This document shows positions 1 through 6,841 of a DNA stretch of 14,190 bases, piece after piece. The DNA lies in the NCBI GenBank assembly GCA_947624765.1, contig CANQLS010000012.1:1-14190 (forward strand), read 5' to 3'. The translations under genes were made by a program, and so were the position numbers. Each line of letters begins with the position of its first letter. Position 1 is the stretch's first letter. The notes beneath the pieces are model-generated. The model did not search any database. It saw only the letters and a program-made list of their open reading frames with translations, and had not been told where the DNA came from. Source of the DNA: an uncultured Clostridia bacterium. Lineage in GTDB: Bacteria > Bacillota > Clostridia > TANB77 > UBA1234.

Positions 1-1064
1 GCAGTTTTCCCTTCCACACGTATTTTGGCACCTAATTTTTTTAGCTCCTCTGTGTATTGAAATCTACAATCAAACACACCTTCGTTAATATAACTAATAC
101 CATCAGAAACCGAAAGCAATACACCAGCTTGAGGTTGCATATCTGTAGGAAAGCCAGGATAAGGCAAAGTTTTAATAGAAGCTTTATTTGTACGTTTATT
201 ACATGAAACGCGTATTTCATCACCATCTGCATTTTCCTCTATATTAACACCCATTTCTTCAAGCTTTGCAGAAATAGGATCCAAATGTTTTGTAATACAA
301 TTTGTAATTAAAACATCTCCATGTGTTGCTGCAGCAGCAATCATAAAAGTTCCTGCCTCGATTTGATCTGGAACAATAGAATAAGTAGAGCCACCTTTTA
401 ATTCAGAAACACCTGTAATCTTAATAACATCTGTTCCAGCACCTTTAATATTTGCACCCATAGTATTTAAGAAGTTAGCGACATCAACAACATGAGGCTC
501 TTTTGCAGCATTTTCAATAACAGTTGTGCCTTCTGCTAAAACTCCAGCTAGCATAATATTAATTGTAGCTCCAACACTTACAACATCTAAATATACAGAA
601 TTACCAACTAATTTTTCAGCATTTGCTTTAATTGTGCCACCTTCATCTAAAATTTTAGCCCCTAAAAGCTCAAACCCTTTAATGTGCTGGTCAATAGGGC
701 GAGAGCCAAAATTACAGCCACCTGGAGAACCAACATCTGCTTTATGAAATTTACCTAAAAGTGCACCAATAAAATAATATGAAGCTCTAAATTTCTTGGT
801 TATATCAATAGGTATTGCTGTTTCTCGAACAGAACTACAATCGATTTCTACTTCATTCTCATTTAAAAATTCAACTGAAGCACCTAAATTTTTTAAAATA
901 TCACAACATAAAGTAATATCGCTAATGTGTGGTAAATTTTCAATCCTACATTTTCCATTTATAAGAATTGTAGCTGGTAGAATAGCAAGTGCTGCATTTT
1001 TTGCACCACTAATATTAACTGTACCTTTTAAAGGTACGCCACCTTCTATGATTAATTTCTCCAT
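1..1064 (-). CDS. murA: UDP-N-acetylglucosamine 1-carboxyvinyltransferase (MurA), C-terminus cut by window edge
   Basis: MurA transfers enolpyruvate from phosphoenolpyruvate to UDP-GlcNAc, the first committed step of peptidoglycan synthesis in the cytoplasm. About 354 residues are visible, so roughly the last 60-70 of a usual ~420 are missing at the left edge. The N-terminus reads MEKLIIEGGVPLKGTVNISG followed by AKNAA, with the substrate-binding Lys22-Asn23. The active-site loop SPGGCNFGSRPIDQH has the catalytic Cys at 117, the residue alkylated by fosfomycin in this family, so the enzyme is predicted to be of the fosfomycin-sensitive type. A PTDMQPQ motif lies near the visible C-terminal end. 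The start at 1064 is chosen because AAAGGAGATA lies just upstream (1071-1080) and the protein begins exactly where MurA proteins do. Its promoter is at 1161-1189. Identification is firm. Whether this is the main or a second MurA paralogue cannot be told here. Confidence 0.96.
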   Translation of the reverse strand, partial: MEKLIIEGGVPLKGTVNISGAKNAALAILPATILINGKCRIENLPHISDITLCCDILKNLGASVEFLNENEVEIDCSSVRETAIPIDITKKFRASYYFIGALLGKFHKADVGSPGGCNFGSRPIDQHIKGFELLGAKILDEGGTIKANAEKLVGNSVYLDVVSVGATINIMLAGVLAEGTTVIENAAKEPHVVDVANFLNTMGANIKGAGTDVIKITGVSELKGGSTYSIVPDQIEAGTFMIAAAATHGDVLITNCITKHLDPISAKLEEMGVNIEENADGDEIRVSCNKRTNKASIKTLPYPGFPTDMQPQAGVLLSVSDGISYINEGVFDCRFQYTEELKKLGAKIRVEGKT

Positions 1065-1160
1065 TAATTTTATCTCCTTTTATTCAAAATCAATATGATA
1101 ATCTGTTCTTATGTTTAAAATAATTTCTTAGAAAAAATAAGGGAGATAACTCCCACACAA

Positions 1161-1189
1161 AATATATCATAAACCAATATAATTGACAA
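1161..1189 (-). promoter_or_regulatory. Vegetative promoter of murA
   Basis: Read leftwards, TTGTCA (1189-1184) is followed after 17 bases by TATATT (1166-1161), a good sigma-A promoter. Transcription is expected to begin near 1154, giving a leader of about 90 bases. The leader opens with GGGAGTTATCTCCC (1154-1141), a 5-bp hairpin at or next to the predicted RNA 5' end. Confidence 0.75.
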
Positions 1190-1212
1190 GCAAAAAATAA
1201 AATACGTAAAAA

Positions 1213-1353
1213 TCAATTTGTCAAAAAATCAACAATCCAAAAATGTATTTCAACATTATCAGATAAATTTACATTAGAATTTAAGAAATTATATTGTGGA
1301 AATAAAATCGCCCACCAAAATAAAAGACATATAAAAACCTTTTTAAATCTCAT
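1213..1353 (-). CDS. Possible 46-residue hydrophobic peptide
   Basis: A short leftward reading frame starts MRFKKVFICLLFWWAILFPQ and ends IVDFLTN. The basic start followed by a strongly hydrophobic stretch (residues 6-18) looks like a signal peptide or a single membrane anchor. The start at 1353 is chosen because AAAGGA lies about 11 bases upstream, a rather long spacing. A TATAAT (1393-1388) lies further upstream but has only a poor -35 element. An upstream in-frame ATG would extend the protein to 85 residues with no better ribosome site. The frame ends 24 bases before the murA -35 box and points the same way as murA. I recognise no family, and in such AT-rich sequence a hydrophobic frame of this size can arise by chance. 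It is listed as a candidate only. Confidence 0.3.
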   Translation of the reverse strand: MRFKKVFICLLFWWAILFPQYNFLNSNVNLSDNVEIHFWIVDFLTN

Positions 1354-1434
1354 TTTTAAAATCATCCTTTCTAAATAATTTACCTGAATTATAACCATCC
1401 GTAAACAAAAATATACAAAATTGGTATAAAATGG

Positions 1435-1463
1435 TTGACAAGAAAAATATCGTATGGTAAAAT
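1435..1463 (+). promoter_or_regulatory. Strong vegetative promoter for the gene at 1497
   Basis: TTGACA (1435-1440), 17 bases, then TAAAAT (1458-1463): a perfect -35 box, optimal spacing and a 5-of-6 match at -10. The expected start near 1470 gives a leader of about 27 bases, carrying the ribosome site GAAAGGGG at 1481-1488. Confidence 0.8.
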
Positions 1464-1496
1464 TTTCCATATCAGATAACGAAAGGGGAAAATAAA

Positions 1497-2000
1497 ATGC
1501 AAGAGAAAAAAATAATTAAAGCATGTAATTTTTATGTAAGTGAATGGCATTTATTTGCTGCATTATTACCATATTTAAAAGAAGAATTAAAAAATAAAAA
1601 TAAAATTATATTTATTTCTCAAGATAAATTAGAAAAAGGACTAAAAGAATTAGTTAGTAAAATAAATATTAAATTTGAAAACGAAAATGGTATTAATGAT
1701 ATCATGTGGCTTAATGAGAATTTTATGTTAGAAATTAAAGAAGAAAGAGAACCAGTTAGCATTATAATACAAGGTACATATGAATTTATTGAAGAAATAA
1801 ACAAATATTTAATGGAAAACTTAACACCTAGATACAAAGAATGTACAATAATTAACTGCTATGAAGTATATGATACAAATCATATGTTGTATAACATTTT
1901 AAATAATCATGATTATGTATTTAATACTGGTGGACTACATCCAAAAGAAGAGATTTTTCCAGATTATAAACCAAAAGAACTAACATCACAATCTCTATGA
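1497..2000 (+). CDS. Uncharacterised 167-residue protein, possibly MEDS/DcmR-like
   Basis: I do not recognise this gene with confidence. The N-terminus (residues about 8-45) reads KACNFYVSEWHLFAALLPYL followed by a charged segment and KIIFISQD. This resembles the start of MEDS (DcmR sensory) domains, which have a conserved H/N-x-FY stretch, a hydrophobic helix, LKEGLE-like residues and a beta strand, and are thought to have a RecA-like fold. No Walker A motif is visible. The middle (VSIIIQGTYEFIEEIN) and later part (ECTIINCYEVYD) look like further alternating strands and helices. No signal peptide or membrane segment is seen, so it is probably cytosolic. It has its own near-perfect promoter and a GAAAGGGG ribosome site 8 bases before ATG. 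The last codons overlap by 6 bases the 3' end of the opposing small-gene cluster, with no terminator between them. The family assignment is a weak inference. Confidence 0.85.
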   Translation: MQEKKIIKACNFYVSEWHLFAALLPYLKEELKNKNKIIFISQDKLEKGLKELVSKINIKFENENGINDIMWLNENFMLEIKEEREPVSIIIQGTYEFIEEINKYLMENLTPRYKECTIINCYEVYDTNHMLYNILNNHDYVFNTGGLHPKEEIFPDYKPKELTSQSL

Positions 2001-2114
2001 AATAATAAGCATAATAAGTGCAATATACAAGCTAAAATCAGTTACACCTTGTGAGTACAAAAAGAATAAAATAGCAAGTAACAATATATTATCCGAATCC
2101 ATGAGAAGACTCAT
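1995..2114 (-). CDS. Small membrane peptide of 39 residues
   Basis: Too short for most gene finders. From the ATG at 2114 it reads MSLLMDSDNILLLAILFFLY, then SQGVTDF, then SLYIALIMLIIS and stop: an acidic start and two hydrophobic segments separated by a short polar turn, as in a small hairpin membrane protein. The start codon overlaps the stop of the preceding gene (ATGA at 2114-2111), typical of translational coupling, and GGTGGTGAT lies 6-14 bases upstream. An in-frame ATG at 2102 (giving MDSDNILLL and 35 residues) is the alternative and may be the real start by family shape, but it has no ribosome site of its own. The 3' end overlaps the opposing gene by 6 bases. I have the impression of similar acidic-then-hydrophobic small proteins in Clostridia but cannot name a family. 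Function unknown. Confidence 0.6.
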   Translation of the reverse strand: MSLLMDSDNILLLAILFFLYSQGVTDFSLYIALIMLIIS

Positions 2115-2461
2115 TTAGAATCACCACCCAAGTCATTAAAAATGGACATAGCTTTACTAATACTTATCATTTTAATATATTGGTCAACTTTAGATTTTTT
2201 ATTCTCACGCAAATATGGCTTTAAAGAAGTAAGAAGAGCAATACCTGGATCATTCGAAGTATCATTCATTTGTTCCATTACTTTTTTAATTTTTAAAATC
2301 GTTTCCATATCTGGCATTTCAAACGATGAATTAGATGAAGAAGAATTGGAAGACGTGGTATTATTGGAAGATTGTATCATATTGAAAATAGAGTTTAATT
2401 TAGCAGGATCCCCTCCCAACTTATCGCTAAACATTTTCATAACATCAGACATATTATCCAT
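2111..2461 (-). CDS. Uncharacterised 116-residue protein, middle gene of small-protein cluster
   Basis: The protein starts MDNMSDVMKMFSDKLGGDP, followed by a low-complexity Ser/Asn linker (about residues 32-47). It ends with a charged helical region containing LTSLKPYLRENKKSKVDQYI, then KMISISKAMSIFNDLGGDSK. The final block (LKPYLRE-x2-KSKVDQYIKMI) looks like a conserved motif and is probably amphipathic helices. No signal peptide, membrane segment or catalytic motif is seen. The start at 2461 is preferred over the upstream ATG at 2506 (131 residues) because TTTGGAGGG lies about 9-10 bases before 2461 and would otherwise be inside the coding sequence. It lies 52 bases after the 51-residue gene and overlaps the start of the membrane-peptide gene, so the three are probably one transcript. 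The residue pattern suggests an adaptor or scaffold rather than an enzyme. That is inference only. Confidence 0.75.
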   Translation of the reverse strand: MDNMSDVMKMFSDKLGGDPAKLNSIFNMIQSSNNTTSSNSSSSNSSFEMPDMETILKIKKVMEQMNDTSNDPGIALLTSLKPYLRENKKSKVDQYIKMISISKAMSIFNDLGGDSK

Positions 2462-2513
2462 ATGATACAATCCCTCCAAACATACCAATTGATAGTTTTG
2501 ACGCATCTAACAT

Positions 2514-2669
2514 TCATTTCTTACGTTTTTCTGCGATTAAAGCAGAAATTTTTTCGTAATCTTGAGGACTCACCATTCCTTTCAAACGCACTAATGCGTT
2601 ATCAATTTCTTGGTCATCCATTTTATTTAACGCTTCCATTAAAAATTTAAGCATCATTTGTTGATCCAT
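2514..2669 (-). CDS. Uncharacterised 51-residue protein, first gene of small-protein cluster
   Basis: A clear small gene missed by length cut-offs. It reads MDQQMMLKFLMEALNKMDDQ, then EIDNALVRLKGMVSPQDYEK, then ISALIAEKRKK. This is a charged, all-helical-looking soluble protein whose SPQDYEKIS segment may cap a second helix. The ribosome site AAGGAGGTG lies about 6 bases before ATG and is the best match in the window, which supports real translation. Codon use resembles the neighbouring genes. It heads a leftward cluster with the 116-residue and 39-residue genes and is divergent from the gene at 2814. I found no convincing vegetative promoter in the 144-base gap upstream, so the cluster may use an alternative sigma factor. 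No family is recognised. Confidence 0.8.
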   Translation of the reverse strand: MDQQMMLKFLMEALNKMDDQEIDNALVRLKGMVSPQDYEKISALIAEKRKK

Positions 2670-2787
2670 CAAAACACCTCCTTGCATATAATACCTCTAA
2701 AATAAAATCTACTTCATAATATGCATAAAAACTCAAAAACGTTACAAAAATTCGAGTTAAACAGTAGATTTTACACAAAAAATATGG

Positions 2788-2793
2788 TAGAAT
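2788..2793 (+). promoter_or_regulatory. Extended -10 promoter for the metG operon (weak)
   Basis: ATGG then TAGAAT (2788-2793) forms a TGN-type extended -10 box. The position 17 bases upstream (TAGATT, 2765-2770) is a poor -35 match. A start near 2800 would leave a leader of only about 14 bases, carrying GAGGTGAT before the TTG start. Confidence 0.4.
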
Positions 2794-2813
2794 GCTAAAA
2801 GAGGTGATAACCG

Positions 2814-3962
2814 TTGGAACTAAAGACAAAGTATCAATACACATATTTTATTTATCCATTTGTAATATCTGAAAAAAAATATAATGATTTTCTTGCTAAA
2901 ATTATCATGGATAAAAACTGGAATGTAAAGATATTTCAAAAAGATGTTGATATAGAAGCAGATTCGCATTTCCTATCAATTGCTAAACAAACAATGTTTC
3001 CTACTTTGGAATGGACAAAAGAAAAAATAGAAACATTTCAAAAGGAAAAAAATTATGAAAAAGCAAAGATACTTTCTAAAATGAAAAGTTGTTCATTCGA
3101 ATATGATATGAAGGAAATTTCTAAAGGTAAGGCAGGAGTAGATGAAAATGCTATATTTTTTGAAATTACTAAAATTAAATTAATGTGTTTTCAAAATGGA
3201 ATTTGCTTTTTATTTTTAAAGACAGAAATTGATAATACAAATTATATCGCATTTTCAGATGTATTAAATTTAAATTATAAATTTAGAAACATATCACCAA
3301 AATATAATCGATTTAAAGATTATGATTATATAAAAATACAAACAAATAGATTTGAAACAATGGAAAATATATGTGAATTTTTAAGACATATTTGTAGTGG
3401 ATATGAAGATGCTTCAAAAAAAGATATTTATTCAAACAGATTATTTGTTTATTCATATGCCTGCTTAGATGAATCTGAATGGAATACTACAACTGAATTT
3501 ACAAAAATAAAAAATGAATTTTTAAAATATCAATATGTATTATCTGGAGATTATGGATCAGAATTTGCAGAAGATATAAAAATGGATAATACATATTCTC
3601 GTTGGAAATACTCTATTTATGGATTTACAAAAACTGCCGGCGTTGTATTTTCATCTGCTACAGACCATTTTAATTTCACAAAATTACCATTTTACTATGA
3701 AACGGTGTACATATACATTATGCTATATGCATTATATCAAAGGTTAAGCTATTTAATTTTATTACAACAAATGAAAGAGAAAAAAACTCAAAGATACTGG
3801 AGAAAAAAGATACAAGAAGTAACATTAGCAACAGCCATAGGTCAAGTAAGCAGTGCAGAACATTGCATGAGTTTGTGGCAAAATTGGAGCAAAGCTTTTG
3901 GATTACAAGAAATGTATAACTATGTAATGAAACAGTATTTACTTATAAGAAAGAAGGAATAA
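2814..3962 (+). CDS. Uncharacterised 382-residue protein, first gene of metG operon
   Basis: I do not recognise the family with certainty. The start at 2814 is a TTG, supported by GAGGTGAT six to eight bases upstream. The next in-frame ATG is about 32 codons in and has no ribosome site. The N-terminal half is strand-rich, starting with YQYTYFIYPFVI. The C-terminal part has YSRWKYSIYGFTKTAGVVFS, then a tract at residues 298-317 (VYIYIMLYALYQRLSYLILL) that is hydrophobic but rich in Tyr, and then a basic helical tail. This C-terminal architecture recalls a group of clostridial proteins with CorA-like C-terminal regions, but no CorA GMN signature is present. Only 2 bases separate its stop from the metG start, so the two are co-transcribed and probably coupled. 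A link to translation or membranes is conjecture. Confidence 0.85.
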   Translation: MELKTKYQYTYFIYPFVISEKKYNDFLAKIIMDKNWNVKIFQKDVDIEADSHFLSIAKQTMFPTLEWTKEKIETFQKEKNYEKAKILSKMKSCSFEYDMKEISKGKAGVDENAIFFEITKIKLMCFQNGICFLFLKTEIDNTNYIAFSDVLNLNYKFRNISPKYNRFKDYDYIKIQTNRFETMENICEFLRHICSGYEDASKKDIYSNRLFVYSYACLDESEWNTTTEFTKIKNEFLKYQYVLSGDYGSEFAEDIKMDNTYSRWKYSIYGFTKTAGVVFSSATDHFNFTKLPFYYETVYIYIMLYALYQRLSYLILLQQMKEKKTQRYWRKKIQEVTLATAIGQVSSAEHCMSLWQNWSKAFGLQEMYNYVMKQYLLIRKKE

Positions 3963-3964
3963 AA

Positions 3965-5857
3965 ATGAAAGAAAAATATTATATTACTACTCCTATCTAT
4001 TATCCAAGTGGAAACTTGCATATAGGTCATTGTTATTGCACAGTAGCAGCAGATGCAATTGCTCGTTATAAAAGACTAAAAGGATATGATGTAATGTTCT
4101 TAACAGGAACAGATGAGCATGGACAAAAAATACAAGATAAAGCGAAGGCAGCAAATGTAACGCCACAAGAATATGTAGATAATATCGTTTCAGGAATAAA
4201 ACAATTATGGAAAGATTTAGATATTTCAAATGATGATTTTATTAGAACAACAGAAGAAAGACATATGGAAGTTGTTCAAAAGATTTTCCGTAAATTATAC
4301 GAGCAAGGAGATATTTATAAAGGAGAATATGAAGGAAAATATTGTACTCCATGTGAATCTTTTTGGACAGATACTCAATTAGTAGATGGAAAATGTCCAG
4401 ATTGTGGAAGAGAAGTAAAGTTAGTAAAAGAAGAAAGTTATTTCTTTAAATTATCAAAATATCAAGATAGATTAGTAAAATATTTAGAAGAACATCCAGA
4501 TTTTATACAACCAGAATCAAGAAAAAATGAAATGATTAATAACTTTATTAAACCAGGGTTAGAGGACTTATGCGTTTCAAGAACTACATTTGATTGGGGA
4601 ATTCCAGTAGACTTCGATCCAAAGCATGTTGTATATGTATGGTTAGATGCATTAACAAATTATATTACAGCATTAGGCTATATGACTGATAACGACGAAA
4701 AATTCAAAAAATTCTGGCCAGCAGATTTACATTTAGTTGGAAAAGAAATTGTGAGATTTCATACAATCATTTGGCCAATAATGTTAATGGCACTTGATTT
4801 ACCACTTCCAAAGCAAGTATTTGGACATGGTTGGCTTGTAATTAATGGCGGACAAAAAATTGGAAAATCTTTTGGAAACTATGTTCCACCACAAGAATAT
4901 ATTGAAAAATATTCTTTAGATGCAGTACGTTACTTTTTACTTCGTGAAGTTCCTTTTGGAAGTGATGGCAATTTTACAGAAGAAGCTTTAGTAAACCGTT
5001 CAAATGCAGATTTAGCAAATGATTTAGGAAACTTATTAAGTAGAACTGTAGCAATGATTGAAAAATATTTTGCTGGAGAAGTACCTGCAATTGGTAAGGA
5101 AGGCGAATATGAAAAAGAATTAAAAGATACTATACAAAAAGCAATTTGTGAAGTAGAAAACAATATGGACAAGTTGGAGATTAGCAAAGCATTAGAAAGT
5201 ATTTGGAGCATTGTAACAAGAGCTAATAAATATATAGATGAAACAACACCTTGGGCATTAGCAAAAGATGATAGTAGAAAAGATGAATTACAAACTGTTA
5301 TGTATTATTTAGCTGAAACACTTCGAATAATTTCAGTTTTACTTCAACCATTCTTGACAAGAACTCCACAAAAAATGTGGGAACAACTTGGAATTCATAA
5401 TCATACAGCATGGGAAGATGCAAAAACTTTCGGATTATTAGAAGTAGGCACAAAAGTTAAAAAAGGAGAAAATCTATTCCAAAGAATTGATGAAGTAAAA
5501 GTAACTGTAAAAGAAGAAGAAAAAGATAAAGAAGAAAAAATTACAATAGATTATTTAGATAAAGTAAAATTAAAAGTTGCTAAAATATTAGAAGCAGAAA
5601 AAGTAGAAGGCTCTGATAAACTATTGAAATTGAAAGTAAGTTTGAAAAATGAAGAAAGACAAATTGTTGCTGGCTTACAAAAATATTATAAACCAGAAGA
5701 ATTAGTTGGTAAAAAAGTAGTTATAGTTGCAAATTTAAAACCTGCAAAATTAAAAGGAATAGAATCACAAGGAATTGTATTAGCAGCAGGTGATGGAGAT
5801 ATAGTAAAGGTATTAATAGTAGATGATGAAGTAGAAGAAGGAGAGCTAGTACATTAA
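3965..5857 (+). CDS. metG: Methionyl-tRNA synthetase
   Basis: It charges tRNA-Met with methionine in two steps using ATP, in the cytoplasm. The 630-residue length is that of bacterial MetRS with the C-terminal dimerisation/tRNA-binding domain. Visible motifs: HIGH at 19-22, a GTDEHGQKI block at 48-56, a zinc-binding knuckle with Cys127, Cys130, Cys144 and Cys147, and the second signature loop as KIGKS at 298-302 in place of KMSKS. The anticodon-binding helical domain follows. From about residue 525 comes an EMAP-II/Trbp111-like OB domain (ITIDYLDKVKLKVAKIL through LKPAKLKGIESQGIVLAA). A lysine/glutamate-rich linker (KVTVKEEEKDKEEK) joins the last two. The ribosome site AGAAGGAAT overlaps the end of the preceding gene, 2 bases away. 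tatD follows, a common metG-tatD order in Firmicutes. Identification is firm. Confidence 0.98.
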   Translation: MKEKYYITTPIYYPSGNLHIGHCYCTVAADAIARYKRLKGYDVMFLTGTDEHGQKIQDKAKAANVTPQEYVDNIVSGIKQLWKDLDISNDDFIRTTEERHMEVVQKIFRKLYEQGDIYKGEYEGKYCTPCESFWTDTQLVDGKCPDCGREVKLVKEESYFFKLSKYQDRLVKYLEEHPDFIQPESRKNEMINNFIKPGLEDLCVSRTTFDWGIPVDFDPKHVVYVWLDALTNYITALGYMTDNDEKFKKFWPADLHLVGKEIVRFHTIIWPIMLMALDLPLPKQVFGHGWLVINGGQKIGKSFGNYVPPQEYIEKYSLDAVRYFLLREVPFGSDGNFTEEALVNRSNADLANDLGNLLSRTVAMIEKYFAGEVPAIGKEGEYEKELKDTIQKAICEVENNMDKLEISKALESIWSIVTRANKYIDETTPWALAKDDSRKDELQTVMYYLAETLRIISVLLQPFLTRTPQKMWEQLGIHNHTAWEDAKTFGLLEVGTKVKKGENLFQRIDEVKVTVKEEEKDKEEKITIDYLDKVKLKVAKILEAEKVEGSDKLLKLKVSLKNEERQIVAGLQKYYKPEELVGKKVVIVANLKPAKLKGIESQGIVLAAGDGDIVKVLIVDDEVEEGELVH

Positions 5858-5870
5858 AACTTTAGTTAAT

Positions 5871-5950
5871 AGTGAAAAGTGAAGAATGAATAGTGAATAG
5901 TTGCATGTGTTTTGGCGTTGTGTCCTTACAGCAACTATTCACTTTTCACT
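5871..5950. repeat. Inverted repeat between metG and tatD
   Basis: The right arm (5931-5950, GCAACTATTCACTTTTCACT) is the exact reverse complement of the left arm (5871-5904) once 14 bases (GAATGAATAGTGAA) are removed from the left arm. The 13 bases next to the loop pair without interruption, and 3 more pairs form around a bulged A. The loop is GT-rich. There is no T-run after the right arm, so it is not a standard terminator. It could be a small mobile repeat remnant or an RNA structure in the tatD leader. Confidence 0.7.
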
Positions 5951-5978
5951 AGGCTTTTGAATAGAGGGGAGAACGAAG

Positions 5979-6740
5979 ATGGAATTATTTGATTCACATG
6001 CACATTTAAATGATGAAGCATTTGATGAAGACAGAGAAAAGATAATACAAAAATGTTTTGAAAATAACATCGCATTTATTACAGAAGTTGGATATAGCGA
6101 GGAAACATCTATAAAAGCAGTAGCCTTAGCAGAACAATATCCTAATATTTATGCTACAATAGGAGCACATCCAGATGAATGTAATCAAGATATAGATTTA
6201 TCATTTATTAAAAAATTAGCACAAAATAAAAAGGTAGTCGCAATTGGTGAAATTGGCTTAGATTATCATTATGAAACAACTCAAAAAGAAATGCAAGAAA
6301 AATATTTTATAAAGCAAATAGAACTTGCTAATGAATTAAATTTGCCAGTTTCTATTCATAGTAGAGATGCTGATATGGATATGTTAGAAATATTGAAAAA
6401 ACATACAATTTCAAATAATTTTGTAATGCATTGTTTTTCATCTAGTGTAGAAATTGCAAAAGAGATTTTAAAATTAGGTGGATATATATCTTTAGCTGGT
6501 CCAGTTACATTTAAAAATGCTAAAGGTTTATTAGAAGTAGCAAAAATGATTCCAGAGAACAGATTATTAATTGAAACGGATTGTCCTTATTTAGCTCCAG
6601 AACCACATAGAGGTACAAGAAATGACTCGTCTAACGTTTATTATACAGCACAAAAAATAGCAGAGCTAAGAAATACAACTATAGAAAACGTCGCACAAAT
6701 AACAAAAGAAAATGCAAAAACATTTTACCAAATTTTATAA
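5979..6740 (+). CDS. tatD: TatD-family metal-dependent hydrolase/DNase
   Basis: A TIM-barrel amidohydrolase-fold enzyme. Family members are metal-dependent 3'-5' exonucleases/DNases acting in the cytoplasm. The 253-residue length is typical. Metal-ligand candidates are all present: His7 and His9 in FDSHAHLND, Glu91 in GEIGLDYHY, His127 in VSIHSRDAD, His151 in VMHCFSS and Asp201 in ETDCPYLAPEPHRGTRN. AGAGGGGAG lies about 8 bases before ATG. It is 121 bases downstream of metG with an inverted repeat between them and no clear promoter, so it is probably read with metG. In many Firmicutes metG-tatD is followed by rnmV and ksgA, but those are not here. The specific substrate is not shown by sequence, and the symbol follows common usage for the family. 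Confidence 0.95.
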   Translation: MELFDSHAHLNDEAFDEDREKIIQKCFENNIAFITEVGYSEETSIKAVALAEQYPNIYATIGAHPDECNQDIDLSFIKKLAQNKKVVAIGEIGLDYHYETTQKEMQEKYFIKQIELANELNLPVSIHSRDADMDMLEILKKHTISNNFVMHCFSSSVEIAKEILKLGGYISLAGPVTFKNAKGLLEVAKMIPENRLLIETDCPYLAPEPHRGTRNDSSNVYYTAQKIAELRNTTIENVAQITKENAKTFYQIL

Positions 6741-6774
6741 AATATTAAGTTTTTGTTACAAAATCGGATATATA

Positions 6775-6804
6775 TTTACAATAACCTTCAAAATATAGTA
6801 AAAT
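6775..6804 (+). promoter_or_regulatory. Promoter of the surface-protein operon
   Basis: TTTACA (6775-6780), 18 bases, then TAAAAT (6799-6804). The start near 6811 gives a leader of about 30 bases with the strong ribosome site GGAGGA at 6831-6836, 5 bases before ATG. This separates the operon from tatD although no terminator is seen after tatD. Confidence 0.65.
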
Positions 6805-6841
6805 AAAATAGAGGCAAGTATATCTTGTTAGGAGGAAAAAC

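Larger units (their letters stand above)
1065..1496. other. Intergenic stretch with divergent promoters
   Basis: This 432-base gap between murA and the rightward gene at 1497 holds the murA promoter and leader (1065-1189), a possible small leftward reading frame (1213-1353), a lone leftward TATAAT at 1393-1388, and the rightward promoter at 1435-1463. I see no terminator, tRNA or larger reading frame in it. Confidence 0.6.

Noticed and set aside
526..1098. Rightward reading frames of 73 and 100 residues
   Set aside because: They are antisense to the clearly coding murA and have no ribosome sites.
2670..2813. Sporulation-type promoter (GCATATT) for the small-protein cluster
   Set aside because: A GCATATT resembling a sigma-E -35 is present, but no matching -10 lies at the right distance.
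2142..2844. Rightward frames at 2142-2465 and 2462-2650 and a leftward frame at 2647-2844
   Set aside because: The first two are antisense to the small-gene cluster, and the third overlaps the divergent promoter region with no ribosome site.
3993..5211. Leftward frames of 78 and 93 residues inside metG
   Set aside because: Shadows of the strong metG frame with no independent signals.
5871..5950. Terminator for metG
   Set aside because: The inverted repeat is not followed by a T-run, and the arms are unequal; recorded as a repeat instead.
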